Below the pieces are notes generated by a model, which was not told the DNA's origin, did not search any database, and saw nothing but the letters and a program-made list of their open reading frames with translations. Shown here in pieces: positions 28,958 to 38,433 of a DNA stretch of 64,000 bases. This stretch comes from Aquisalimonas sp. 2447. Its GTDB lineage: Bacteria; Pseudomonadota; Gammaproteobacteria; Nitrococcales; Aquisalimonadaceae. The position numbers and the translations under genes are program-made. The stretch spans positions 124,001 through 188,000 of the forward strand of contig NZ_CP050695.1 in the NCBI RefSeq assembly GCF_012044895.1, read 5' to 3'. Every line of letters begins with the position of its first letter. The stretch's first letter is position 1.

Positions 28958-29542
28958 TCAGGTGATCAGGACCAGGCGCGCCTCGTTGAGGCGCTGGAGG
29001 GTTTCCGTGTCACCACCCTTGTCCGGGTGGTGCTGCTGCGCCAGCTGGCGGTAGCGGCGGGTGACCTGGTCGGCGTCCACGGGCTCCTCCAGGCCGAGGA
29101 GGTCCAGCGCTTCCCGGTGGCGTTCGCCACCGTCCAGTCGCCGCCAGAACCCGCTCAGCATCGCCTCCAGGGTTGCTGCGTCCATGGCGTCCAGGTTGGC
29201 CAGTTCCAGATAATAGGTGCGCAGCGGGTCCGTCTGAGCCATGGCCCCTGTATCTGCGGTCGATGCGGAGGACAGCGGGCGCAGACTGATACTCAAACAG
29301 TGTATGTCCAGCCACTCGCCGCGAGCCGCCAGGCGCTCCTGCAGGCGGTAGAGGCAGTGGAACAGAAGGAAGTGGACCCGGAATAATGCCATCTGGTCGC
29401 CCAGGTCGGCACCGGCAAAGGGAGCGAGCTCCGCTTTTTCCAGGCGTCCGAGGAGGGCATGCTCCGTCTGGCCGTCCGGCGCCTGGCGCACCTGTTCCAG
29501 CACGGCGTCCAGTAACTGATGATCGGCGGTGGTCTCGGTCAT
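28958..29542 (-). CDS. DnaJ-related protein with C-terminal J domain
   Basis: This 194-residue protein has a J domain at its C-terminus, the reverse of classical DnaJ. DLLGLEEPVDADQVTRRYRQ is followed by LAQQHHPDKGGD with an intact HPD tripeptide, predicting stimulation of an Hsp70 ATPase. The first 130 residues match the DnaJ-related N-terminal domain (LLGRLEKAELAPFAG, LFRVHFLLFHCLYRLQERL). I chose ATG 29542 (MTETTADHQ). The longer frame to 29611 reads into a perfect inverted repeat and is unlikely to be coding. Confidence 0.82.
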   Translation of the reverse strand: MTETTADHQLLDAVLEQVRQAPDGQTEHALLGRLEKAELAPFAGADLGDQMALFRVHFLLFHCLYRLQERLAARGEWLDIHCLSISLRPLSSASTADTGAMAQTDPLRTYYLELANLDAMDAATLEAMLSGFWRRLDGGERHREALDLLGLEEPVDADQVTRRYRQLAQQHHPDKGGDTETLQRLNEARLVLIT

Positions 29543-29565
29543 GCCGCTGATGCTACACCTGACCT

Positions 29566-29614
29566 CTAGTGTCCTGTAACCCAAATGCAACGAGTTTGGG
29601 TTACAGGACACTAG
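29566..29614. repeat. Perfect 20-bp inverted repeat
   Basis: CTAGTGTCCTGTAACCCAAA (29566-29585) is perfectly complementary to 29595-29614, with a 9-nt loop (TGCAACGAG). It lies 24 nt upstream of the J-domain gene start, between divergent genes. There is no T-tract. The CTAG ends and perfect arms suggest a small mobile palindrome (MITE-like) or a transcription-factor site. Confidence 0.75.
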
Positions 29615-30004
29615 CTGCTCGCCACAGCGCCACCGGGGCGAGTGACGTGGCGTTGGTCAAAAGCCCTGGTCGTCCGCGCCCGGGATTCGATGTAACAGGC
29701 TTGACAAAAGCGGGATTGTGCACAGGAGGCCGGGTGCTCCCGCAAGAGCCCGGTTAATCGACGATATTTCAAGTGGTGGTTTGCTGAGTATTCGTAACTG
29801 TTTGTATTGGAAGAGAAACGCGGAGTTCGTTGAATTATTGGGCAATGTAACAGCCTCCCTGACAGAACAGGCACTTCCCGGCGGAATCACGAATTCGTCC
29901 ACACGGTTATCCACAGGTTCTGTGGATGACCGGGGAAGCCGGGAGCGACGCATTCACCGTGGCCCGGTACACTCGCCGGCACGGATATCGACTCGGGAAA
30001 CCCC
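29615..30004. other. AT-richer intergenic region upstream of priA
   Basis: This 390-nt gap is less GC-rich than its surroundings. It contains a TTGACA at 29700-29705 without a convincing -10 partner, and paired DnaA-box-like sites near 29907-29929. Short frames in it lack ribosome sites and family resemblance, so I call no gene. Confidence 0.5.
29907..29929 (+). promoter_or_regulatory. Pair of opposed DnaA-box-like sites
   Basis: TTATCCACA at 29907-29915 is a perfect consensus DnaA box. It faces TGTGGATGA (29921-29929), one base from the reverse consensus, with a 5-nt spacer. It lies 75 nt upstream of priA. Confidence 0.5.
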
Positions 30005-32200
30005 ATGACCGATGCACTGGTCATTCACGTTGCGGTGCCCGCACCCATGGACGGCACCCTGGACTACCTTCCGCCTGCCGGCTCTGCGGAGCCGCCGGCA
30101 GTGGGCTCGCGGGTTCGTGTGCCGTTCGGGCGTCGTCGCGTGGTGGGTATCGTCACTGGCAGCGGCGAGCGCCCCCGTGTGTCCGGTCACCGCCTGCGCC
30201 GCATCCAGGAGGTGCTGGACACCGATCCGCTGCTGCCGGCGGAGTTGCTGCAGCTCGGCCTCTGGGCCGCTGATTACTACCATCACCCGCCCGGCGAGGT
30301 GTTGACCGGGTTTTTGCCGGTGCCACTGCGCCAGGGTCAGCCCGCGGAACGCCGCCCGCCGGAGTACTGGCAACTCACCGAGACCGGGCGTGGCACCAAT
30401 CTCGAGGCGCTGCGCCGGCGGGCACCCCGGCAGGCGGCCGTGCTGGAACGCCTTGCCGAGGCGCCCGAGGGGTTGCCGGTGGCCGCGCTGGCGGATCTGG
30501 AAGGGGACTGGCGCAGCGCGCTGCGTACCCTGGAGCAGCGTGACCTGCTGGTGCGAACCACCCCGCGGCAGAGCAGTGCCACCATCGCGCCACCGGCCCT
30601 GAATGAAGCGCAGCAGCAAGCGGCCGAAGCCATCGTTGAGTCCCTGGGCGGGTTTCGTGCGCATCTGCTGGAAGGCGTCACGGGGAGTGGCAAGACCGAG
30701 GTGTATCTGGCCGCGGTGGACGCCACCCTGGCGCGCGGCGAACAGGTGCTGGTGCTGGTCCCGGAGATCGGGCTGACGCCGCAGCTCATCGAGCGTTTCA
30801 ACGCACGGGTTCCCGGCCGCGTCGCCGTGCTCCATTCCGCCCTGGCCGATGGTGAGCGCAGGGACGCCTGGCTCGCCGCCGCCGCCGGCGATGTGGACGT
30901 GTTGATCGGGACCCGCTCGGCCCTGTTCACGCCGCTGCCGCGCCCGGGCCTGTTCATTGTCGACGAGGAACACGACGCCTCGCTGAAGCAGCAGGACGGT
31001 TTCCGTTACAACGCCCGGGATCTCGCCGCGGTGCGCGCGCGGGATGTGGACCGTCCGCTGGTGCTGGGCTCGGCCACCCCTTCGCTGGAGAGTCTCCACA
31101 ACGCCGAGGCCGGACGTTACAGCTTGCTGGACCTGCCCCGGCGGGCCGGTGCAGCCCGGCCGCCGCGCATGGAGTTGCTCGACATCCGCGGCCAGCCGCT
31201 GGATGCCGGGGTGGCACGTCCCGTCCAGGAGCGGATGCAGCAGCACCTGGACGGCCACGGTCAGGTGCTGCTGTTCCTCAACCGGCGCGGTTTCGCACCC
31301 GTGCTCCTGTGCCACGACTGCGGCTGGATTGCCGGCTGCCCCCGCTGCGATGCACGCCTCACCTGGCACCAGCACGCTCACCGGCTTCGCTGCCACCACT
31401 GCGGCTATGAACGCCCGGTGGACCGCCAGTGCCAGGAGTGCGGTAGTACCGATCTGCGGGATGTGGGGCAGGGAACGGAAAAGCTGGAGCACGCGTTGTC
31501 CGCGCGTTTCCCGGACCACGGCGTGGTCCGTGTCGACCGTGACAGTACCCGGCGCAAGGGCGCCATGAGCGACATGCTGGAGCAGGCGCGCCGGGGCGAG
31601 GCGCGGATCCTGCTGGGTACGCAGATGCTGGCCAAGGGCCACGACCTGCCCGATATAAGTCTGGTGGCGATCCTGGATTGTGATCACGGGCTGTTCGGGT
31701 CGGATTTCCGCGCGCCGGAGCGCATGGCCCAGCTGATCACGCAGGTGGCCGGTCGGGCCGGCCGGCGTGAGCGCCCCGGTGAAGTATTGATCCAGACCCA
31801 CCACCCGGAACACCCGCTGCTGGATACCCTGCTGCGCGAAGGCTACGGCCGCTTCGCCCGGACCATGCTCACGGAGCGCCGGGAGGCCGCGTTGCCGCCG
31901 CATACCCACATGGCCCTGATCCGTAGCGAGGCGGTGGACGCCGAGGCCCCGAAGGCGTTCCTGGAGGCGGTGCGCGAGGCCGGAGAAGCCCAGTGCGGTG
32001 ATGACGTTCTCCTGATGGGGCCGGTGCCGGCACCCATGGAGCGGCGCGCCGGCCGCTACCGCGCCCAACTGTTGCTGCAGGCAGCACAGCGGTCGCCGCT
32101 GCACGCGCTGCTGCGCCGACTCGTGCCGGTCTTGCCGGATCTCCCCGGGGCCCGGCGTGCCCGCTGGTCCGTGGATGTGGATCCCCAGGACATGCTGTAG
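30005..32200 (+). CDS. priA: Primosomal helicase PriA
   Basis: This 3'-5' DNA helicase reloads the replisome at stalled forks. The 731-residue product has the N-terminal 3'-DNA-binding domain (VPAPMDGTLDYLPPAG; RVRVPFGRRRVVGIV) and a winged-helix segment. Helicase motifs include LLEGVTGSGKTEVYL (Walker A), VLVPEIGLTPQL, FIVDEEHDASLKQQ (DEEH box) and VLGSATPSLESL. The zinc-binding insert has eight cysteines between CHDCGWIAGCPRC and CQECGSTDL, at about residues 436-482. RILLGTQMLAKGHD and QVAGRAGR follow. ATG 30005 lies downstream of opposed DnaA-like boxes. Confidence 0.96.
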   Translation: MTDALVIHVAVPAPMDGTLDYLPPAGSAEPPAVGSRVRVPFGRRRVVGIVTGSGERPRVSGHRLRRIQEVLDTDPLLPAELLQLGLWAADYYHHPPGEVLTGFLPVPLRQGQPAERRPPEYWQLTETGRGTNLEALRRRAPRQAAVLERLAEAPEGLPVAALADLEGDWRSALRTLEQRDLLVRTTPRQSSATIAPPALNEAQQQAAEAIVESLGGFRAHLLEGVTGSGKTEVYLAAVDATLARGEQVLVLVPEIGLTPQLIERFNARVPGRVAVLHSALADGERRDAWLAAAAGDVDVLIGTRSALFTPLPRPGLFIVDEEHDASLKQQDGFRYNARDLAAVRARDVDRPLVLGSATPSLESLHNAEAGRYSLLDLPRRAGAARPPRMELLDIRGQPLDAGVARPVQERMQQHLDGHGQVLLFLNRRGFAPVLLCHDCGWIAGCPRCDARLTWHQHAHRLRCHHCGYERPVDRQCQECGSTDLRDVGQGTEKLEHALSARFPDHGVVRVDRDSTRRKGAMSDMLEQARRGEARILLGTQMLAKGHDLPDISLVAILDCDHGLFGSDFRAPERMAQLITQVAGRAGRRERPGEVLIQTHHPEHPLLDTLLREGYGRFARTMLTERREAALPPHTHMALIRSEAVDAEAPKAFLEAVREAGEAQCGDDVLLMGPVPAPMERRAGRYRAQLLLQAAQRSPLHALLRRLVPVLPDLPGARRARWSVDVDPQDML

Positions 32201-32209
32201 GGAAGCGAC

Positions 32210-32240
32210 AAAAAAAGGCCGCCCGAAGGCGGCCTTTTCC
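32210..32240. terminator. Bidirectional intrinsic terminator between priA and pntB
   Basis: The GGCCGCC-CGAA-GGCGGCC stem-loop (32217-32234) is flanked by seven A residues on the left and four T residues on the right. It can end transcription of priA (plus) and of the converging pnt operon (minus). Confidence 0.88.
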
Positions 32241-32264
32241 TGGTCGTGCCAGAGACTGTCCCGG

Positions 32265-33671
32265 TCAGAGATCCTTGACCGTGGCGGCCATGGAGCTGGC
32301 CACCTTCTGGGCATCGCCGAAGACCATCTTGGTCTTGTCGCCGAAGAACAGGTGGTTCTCCACGCCGGAGAAACCGGTGCCGCGGCCGCGCTTGATGACC
32401 AGCACGTTCTCGGCATCTTCCACGTCGAGAATGGGCATGCCGTAGATGGGGCTGGACTCGTCGTTCTTGGCTGCCGGGTTGACCACGTCGTTGGCACCGA
32501 TGACCAGGGCCACGTCGGTGACCTTGAAGTCCTCGTTGATCTCTTCCATGTCGTAGATCATGTCGTACGGCACCCCGGCTTCGGCCAGCAGCACGTTCAT
32601 GTGGCCGGGCATGCGGCCCGCCACCGGGTGGATGGCGAACTTCACGTCCACGCCGCGTCCCTGCAGGCTCTGCACCATTTCCCAGATCTTGTGCTGGGCC
32701 TGGCCAACGGCCATGCCGTAGCCGGGAACGATGACGACGCTGTCGGCGTAGGCCATGAGGTAAGCCGCATCCTCGGCGCCCATCTCTTTCATCTCGCCTT
32801 CGGGACCTTCACTGGCCGACTGCGTGGTGCCGAAGCCGCTGAACAGCACGTTGGAGATCGGCCGGTTCATGGCCTTGGCCATCAGGTGCGTGAGCAGCAT
32901 GCCCGCTGCACCCACCAGCGTCCCGGCGATGATCAGCGCAGCGTTGCCGAGCACATAGCCCTTGAAGCCGACGGCGAGGCCGGTGAGGGCGTTGAACAGG
33001 GAGATGACCACCGGCATGTCGGCGCCACCGATGGGCACGGTCATGAACACACCGAACAGCAGCGCCAGGGCGAAGAACACGAAGATCGGAAACACGCCGC
33101 CGCTGAAGAACACCCAGATCCCGGCGAGCACCATGGCAGCGAACAGGACGATGTTCACGATCTGCTGTGCCGGCATCAGGCTGCTGCGCTGCATGCGGCC
33201 GTCAAGCTTTGCCCAGGCCACCAGGGAGCCGGAGAAGGCCACCGTGCCGATGAGACCGCCGAGGACCGCCAGGAAGGTGATGTCGCTGCCCAGCTGCTGG
33301 TAGATGGCGGTGTCGCCGGAACCGGCCAGCTTCCGCTGGGCCTCCAGCAGTGCCACGGCACCGATGCCGCCGGCCGAGCCGCCGCCCATGCCGTTGTACA
33401 GCGCCACCATCTGCGGCATCTCGGTCATCTGCACGCGTTTGGCGGTGACCCAGGCGACGGCGGTGCCGATGCCAATACCGAGAATGATGAGCAGGTAGTT
33501 GGAGAAGCCGGAGATTTCGCCGTGGAAGAAAGTGACCACCACGGCCAGCACCATGCCGACACCGGCCCACATGACGCCCTTGCGCGCCGTCTTCGGCGAG
33601 CTCATGGCCTTGAGCCCGACGATGAAAAGGACGGCCGCCAGGAAGTAACTTAACTGTATGAGAGTTTCCAT
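32265..33671 (-). CDS. pntB: NAD(P) transhydrogenase subunit beta
   Basis: This is the membrane plus NADP(H)-binding subunit of proton-translocating transhydrogenase. The 468-residue product has about eight N-terminal membrane helices (LIQLSYFLAAVLFIVGLKAM, GMGGGSAGGIGAVALLEAQR). The C-terminal dIII domain contains VVIVPGYGMAVGQAQHKIWE, FAIHPVAGRMPGHMNVLLAE and the NADP-binding VALVIGANDVVNPAA. It is the last gene of a three-gene operon, 12 nt after the preceding subunit, and ends at a clear terminator. Confidence 0.96.
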   Translation of the reverse strand: METLIQLSYFLAAVLFIVGLKAMSSPKTARKGVMWAGVGMVLAVVVTFFHGEISGFSNYLLIILGIGIGTAVAWVTAKRVQMTEMPQMVALYNGMGGGSAGGIGAVALLEAQRKLAGSGDTAIYQQLGSDITFLAVLGGLIGTVAFSGSLVAWAKLDGRMQRSSLMPAQQIVNIVLFAAMVLAGIWVFFSGGVFPIFVFFALALLFGVFMTVPIGGADMPVVISLFNALTGLAVGFKGYVLGNAALIIAGTLVGAAGMLLTHLMAKAMNRPISNVLFSGFGTTQSASEGPEGEMKEMGAEDAAYLMAYADSVVIVPGYGMAVGQAQHKIWEMVQSLQGRGVDVKFAIHPVAGRMPGHMNVLLAEAGVPYDMIYDMEEINEDFKVTDVALVIGANDVVNPAAKNDESSPIYGMPILDVEDAENVLVIKRGRGTGFSGVENHLFFGDKTKMVFGDAQKVASSMAATVKDL

Positions 33672-33683
33672 TCCTGCGCCCCC

Positions 33684-33974
33684 TTATCCTTCGTCTTTGC
33701 TGCTCTTGAACATGTCGAGCATGCGCTCAGTGACCACGTAGCCGCCGACGGCGTTGCCCGCGCCCAGCAACACGGCAATGAAGCCGATGAGCTGTTCCAT
33801 GGGCGTCTGGGCATGCCCCAGCGCGATCATCGCACCGACGACGACGATACCGTGGATGAAGTTGGAGCCGGACATCAGCGGTGTATGCAGGATGACCGGC
33901 ACCCGGGAGATCACTTCATAGCCCGCCACTGCGGAGAGCATGAAGATATACAGTGCAGTGAATCCCTCGATCAT
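33684..33974 (-). CDS. pntAB: NAD(P) transhydrogenase subunit alpha part 2 (membrane domain)
   Basis: This 96-residue membrane protein corresponds to the C-terminal membrane part of Escherichia coli PntA. It has three helices: FTALYIFMLSAVAGYEVI, FIHGIVVVGAMIALGHA and LIGFIAVLLGAGNAVGGYV, with RVPVILHTPLMSGSNFIHG between the first two. It overlaps the NAD-binding subunit by 4 nt (ATGA). The split alpha subunit is a normal arrangement in many proteobacteria, not a frameshift. Confidence 0.94.
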   Translation of the reverse strand: MIEGFTALYIFMLSAVAGYEVISRVPVILHTPLMSGSNFIHGIVVVGAMIALGHAQTPMEQLIGFIAVLLGAGNAVGGYVVTERMLDMFKSSKDEG

Positions 33975-35107
33975 GATTTTTTGCCTCCTTCCAGGCGCTC
34001 ACGGGTGGGGCCGTGCTTGATCTCGCCGTCATGAGTCAGGCAGCTGTCCGCCAGCACCTGGTCATCCCAGTCCAGGTTCAGCTCGCCGTCCTTGATGATC
34101 AGCGTCAGGAAGTTGTAGAGGTTGCGCGAGTACATCTCGCTGGCGTGCTGGCACAGGGCACTGGCGGTGTTCTTCGGCCCGTACACGATGACGCCGTTGT
34201 GGTCCACTTCCTTGCCCGCCTTGGTGAGCTCGCAGTTGCCGCCGGTCTCCGCGGCCAGATCGATGATTACGGCGCCGCGCTTCATGCGCTCCACCGTGGC
34301 CTTGTCGATGAGCTTCGGCGCCGGCTTGCCGGGGATTGCCGCGGTGGTGATCACGGCGTCCGCCTTGGCTACGTGGTCGGCCAGGACATCGGCCTGCTGC
34401 TGCTTTTCTTCGTCGGTGAGCTCGCGCGCATAGCCGCCTTCGCCCTCCGCGGAGACGCCGGTCTTGATGAACTTGCCGCCCAGCGATTCCACCTGTTCCT
34501 TGGTGGCAGAGCGCACGTCGTAGGCCTCCACCACCGCGCCGAGGCGCTTGGCCGTGGCAATAGCCTGCAGACCGGCGACGCCGGCACCGATGACCACCAC
34601 CGTGCTCGGGCGGATTGTGCCCGCGGCGGTGGTCATCATGGGGAAGAGCTTCTGGCTCATGTTGGCGGCCAGCAGTGCCGACTTGTAGCCGACAATCGAA
34701 GCCTGCGAGGACAGCGCGTCGATGGACTGGGCCCGCGTGATGCGCGGCACCAGTTCCACGGAGAAGCTGGTGACGTTGCCCTTGGTCAGTGCCTTGATGC
34801 GGCTGTCACCCTCGTGGGGCGACATGAAGCCCATGAGCACGCTGCCCTTCTTGAGCTTGCCCGCGTCTTCCGCGCTGGGTGGCTGTACCCGGAGGACGAC
34901 ATCCGCGTCCTTGTAGAGCTTGTCGGCGGATTCAACGATGGTGACGCCTTCGTAGGCGTCGTCGTTGAAGCCGCTCTCCTTGCCGGCGCCGGATTCCATG
35001 AGGATTTCCACGCCGAGCTTGTCCAGGTTTTTGATGACGCTCGGCACCAAGGCGACCCGGCGCTCTCCTGGCTGGGTCTCCTTGGGCACGGCTACACGTA
35101 TTGCCAT
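33971..35107 (-). CDS. pntAA: NAD(P) transhydrogenase subunit alpha part 1 (NAD-binding)
   Basis: This 378-residue soluble dI domain belongs to the alanine dehydrogenase/PntA family. It opens RVAVPKETQPGERRVALVPS, has KGSVLMGFMSP, the Rossmann motif VVIGAGVAGLQAIATAKRLG, the family AYDVRSATKEQVESLGGKF, and VITTAAIPGKPAPKLI. ATG 35107 is preceded by GGAGA. An in-frame upstream start at 35131 lacks better support. About 155 nt upstream is a minus-strand terminator-like hairpin with a T-tract, so the operon may have a leader with early termination. Confidence 0.95.
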   Translation of the reverse strand: MAIRVAVPKETQPGERRVALVPSVIKNLDKLGVEILMESGAGKESGFNDDAYEGVTIVESADKLYKDADVVLRVQPPSAEDAGKLKKGSVLMGFMSPHEGDSRIKALTKGNVTSFSVELVPRITRAQSIDALSSQASIVGYKSALLAANMSQKLFPMMTTAAGTIRPSTVVVIGAGVAGLQAIATAKRLGAVVEAYDVRSATKEQVESLGGKFIKTGVSAEGEGGYARELTDEEKQQQADVLADHVAKADAVITTAAIPGKPAPKLIDKATVERMKRGAVIIDLAAETGGNCELTKAGKEVDHNGVIVYGPKNTASALCQHASEMYSRNLYNFLTLIIKDGELNLDWDDQVLADSCLTHDGEIKHGPTRERLEGGKKS

Positions 35108-35262
35108 GATTGATGTCTCCCGTCTTTCCAACAGGGTGGGTCCGAGTGGTTGGCTGCGGCGCCATTGCCTGGCCCGGCTCCGGTGACGCGTTTGCCATGG
35201 AACGCCGAGGCCCGCGCACTCCGGGCGTTGGCAGGTCTCCCCCCGCTTGCCGCAGCCCCGGA

Positions 35263-35295
35263 CAAAAAAGCGCGGTCGGATGCTCCGGCCGCGCT
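35263..35295 (-). terminator. Intrinsic terminator-like hairpin in the pnt leader region
   Basis: An 11-bp stem (AGCGCGGTCGG with CCGGCCGCGCT, one G-T pair) has a 5-nt loop, followed on the minus strand by six T residues. It is oriented to stop minus-strand transcription before pntAA. No minus-strand gene lies between it and the plus-strand HNH gene at 35474. It is either an attenuator of the pnt transcript or the end of an unannotated small RNA. Confidence 0.6.
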
Positions 35296-35399
35296 GGCCT
35301 GAAAAGAATAACGCAAGTGTTACCGGTTTTGAAGGAATCAGCGCCCATTCCGGTATGCGCGGTCCGGATTACAAAGCCTTTACAAGGGCCGCACCGGGA

Positions 35400-35430
35400 T
35401 TGCCTTTTTCCTGGACATCTGGAATATATA
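35400..35430 (+). promoter_or_regulatory. Possible sigma-70 promoter for the HNH gene
   Basis: TTGCCT followed after about 17 nt by ATATAT/TATAAG lies about 45 nt before the HNH endonuclease start. The match to consensus is moderate and the sequence is locally AT-rich. The rest of the 366-nt gap holds the hairpin at 35263-35295 and nothing else I recognise. Confidence 0.3.
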
Positions 35431-35473
35431 AGAAGTGTGGCCCGCATCGGGGCGCCGTCAAGGAGAGCCCATC

Positions 35474-36097
35474 GTGCTCGACCTGAGTAACCAGATCCTG
35501 CGCACGGACGTGTCCGGCATGCCGCTGGAGTGGATTACCTACCAGGAAGCGGCGCGCCTGTATTACATGGAGCAGGTGGTCTACAGCTGCGGCCGGCTCC
35601 TGTATCGCATCCACGGTGGTCACAACGCGGCCACCGGGCGTCGCAGCGTCCTCGAGCTGAACTCCATCATCGCCACCAACGGCGCCGTGCAGGCCATTCT
35701 CAAGGGCCATAGCGGCTACACGCCGCCACTGGACAACAAGGCCCTGTTCCGGCGCGACGACCACATCTGCATGTACTGCGGCGGCCGGTTCTCCACCAGC
35801 GGCTTGTCGCGGGACCACGTCACACCCATCAGTCAGTCGGGCCAGGATGTCTGGACCAACGTGGTTGCCGCCTGCAAGCGCTGCAACAACGACAAGGCCG
35901 GGCGTACGCCGGAACAGGCGGGCATGCAGCTGCTGGCGGTGCCGTTCAAGCCCACCCACGCGGAGTATGTCTATCTCAAGGGCCGGCGCATTCTCGCCGA
36001 CCAGATGGAGTTCCTGCGTGCCCACTTCCCCCGCACCAGTCCGCTCCGCAATCGCAGCGTGGCGGCGGAAGAAGGGGTTGACCTCTCGGGCGGATAG
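35474..36097 (+). CDS. HNH endonuclease-family protein
   Basis: This 207-residue protein has a C-terminal HNH domain. Zinc-binding CMYCGGRF (about residues 98-105) is followed by LSRDHVTPISQSGQD with the catalytic DH, WTNVVAACKRCNNDKAGRTP with the second CxxC and the N of HNH, and a final QLLAVPFKPTHAEYVYLK. This HNH type is common as a stand-alone, often housekeeping, gene in proteobacteria. It is not tied here to a phage or restriction system. GTG 35474 has AAGGAG 9 nt upstream; the frame extends to 35435 without a better start. Confidence 0.88.
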   Translation: MLDLSNQILRTDVSGMPLEWITYQEAARLYYMEQVVYSCGRLLYRIHGGHNAATGRRSVLELNSIIATNGAVQAILKGHSGYTPPLDNKALFRRDDHICMYCGGRFSTSGLSRDHVTPISQSGQDVWTNVVAACKRCNNDKAGRTPEQAGMQLLAVPFKPTHAEYVYLKGRRILADQMEFLRAHFPRTSPLRNRSVAAEEGVDLSGG

Positions 36098-36112
36098 GCC
36101 TAGCGTTAGGAC

Positions 36113-36169
36113 ATGATGAACCAGACGGCGAAACTGCTTCGACTGCGACTGCTGGGCCCGGCTTCCTGA
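36113..36169 (+). CDS. leuL: Leucine-rich leader peptide of leuA (attenuation)
   Basis: An 18-codon frame reads MMNQTAKLLRLRLLGPAS. It has five leucine codons among residues 8-14 and a TGA stop, and is preceded by a weak TTAGGA. Its stop overlaps a strong hairpin, and leuA follows 256 nt later. This is the layout of leucine-responsive ribosome-stalling attenuators. The leuA family is normally feedback-controlled by leucine, so leader control fits. Confidence 0.72.
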   Translation: MMNQTAKLLRLRLLGPAS

Positions 36170-36181
36170 AGGAAGACCGGG
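36157..36181 (+). promoter_or_regulatory. Attenuator hairpin after the leucine leader
   Basis: CCCGGCTTCC-TGAA-GGAAG-A-CCGGG forms a 10-bp stem with one bulge, spanning the leader stop codon. A moderately T-rich stretch follows (GTTCGTCGTTGCTTGTTGTGG) without a clean T-run. The remainder of the leader to 36425 includes a second Leu-rich frame from 36278 that I treat as uncertain. Confidence 0.55.
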
Positions 36182-36227
36182 ATTCAGTGTTCGTCGTTGC
36201 TTGTTGTGGTTTCGGCAGTCGGGTTGA

Positions 36228-38147
<1,920 letters not shown>

Positions 38148-38164
38148 GGGCTCCTGGCCGCTGT

Positions 38165-38220
38165 CGCGACTGACGTCGCTCCCACACCTGGACCATCCCG
38201 TGGGAGCGACGTCAGTCGCG
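38165..38220. repeat. REP family C inverted doublet
   Basis: Two opposed copies of GTGGGAGCGACGTCAGTCG flank a 14-nt spacer, giving a long perfect stem. A related single copy is at 38383-38404. Confidence 0.75.
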
Positions 38221-38307
38221 TAGGGTGCATCTTGATGTACCTTCTCGCGATATGCTGCCCGAGGCGGCATGCCGGAGGCCGTTTGCGGTGCATCAAGATG
38301 CACCCTG
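38220..38307. repeat. REP family A inverted doublet
   Basis: GTAGGGTGCATCTTGATG at 38220 and the opposed GGTGCATCAAGATGCACC at 38287 flank a 45-nt spacer. It directly abuts the family C doublet. Confidence 0.75.
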
Positions 38308-38382
38308 CGGTGCCGGGGCACGGATGGTCGCCGGAGCCATGGAGCGTCTCCCTCAACGGTGCCTCGCCAACCCCGGGCTTCC

Positions 38383-38404
38383 GTGGGAGCGGCTTCAGCC
38401 GCGA
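38383..38404. repeat. REP-like palindrome, family C variant
   Basis: GTGGGAGCGGCTTCAGCCGC is the widespread GTAGGAGCGGCTTCAGCCGC type of REP, also seen inverted and diverged at 40215-40236. It lies 30 nt before the exonuclease gene start. The whole gap 38148-38433 is mostly repeats. Confidence 0.75.
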
Positions 38405-38433
38405 TGATGCTCACGCCTGGTAAACTCCGCACC

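Noticed and set aside
29657-30008. Short frames on both strands between the J-domain gene and priA.
   Set aside because: No ribosome sites or similarity, and the region carries palindromic and DnaA-box-like regulatory sequence instead.
33684-35107. The two alpha transhydrogenase genes looked like a frameshifted pntA.
   Set aside because: The split alpha subunit with an ATGA overlap is a common natural arrangement, and both parts are complete.
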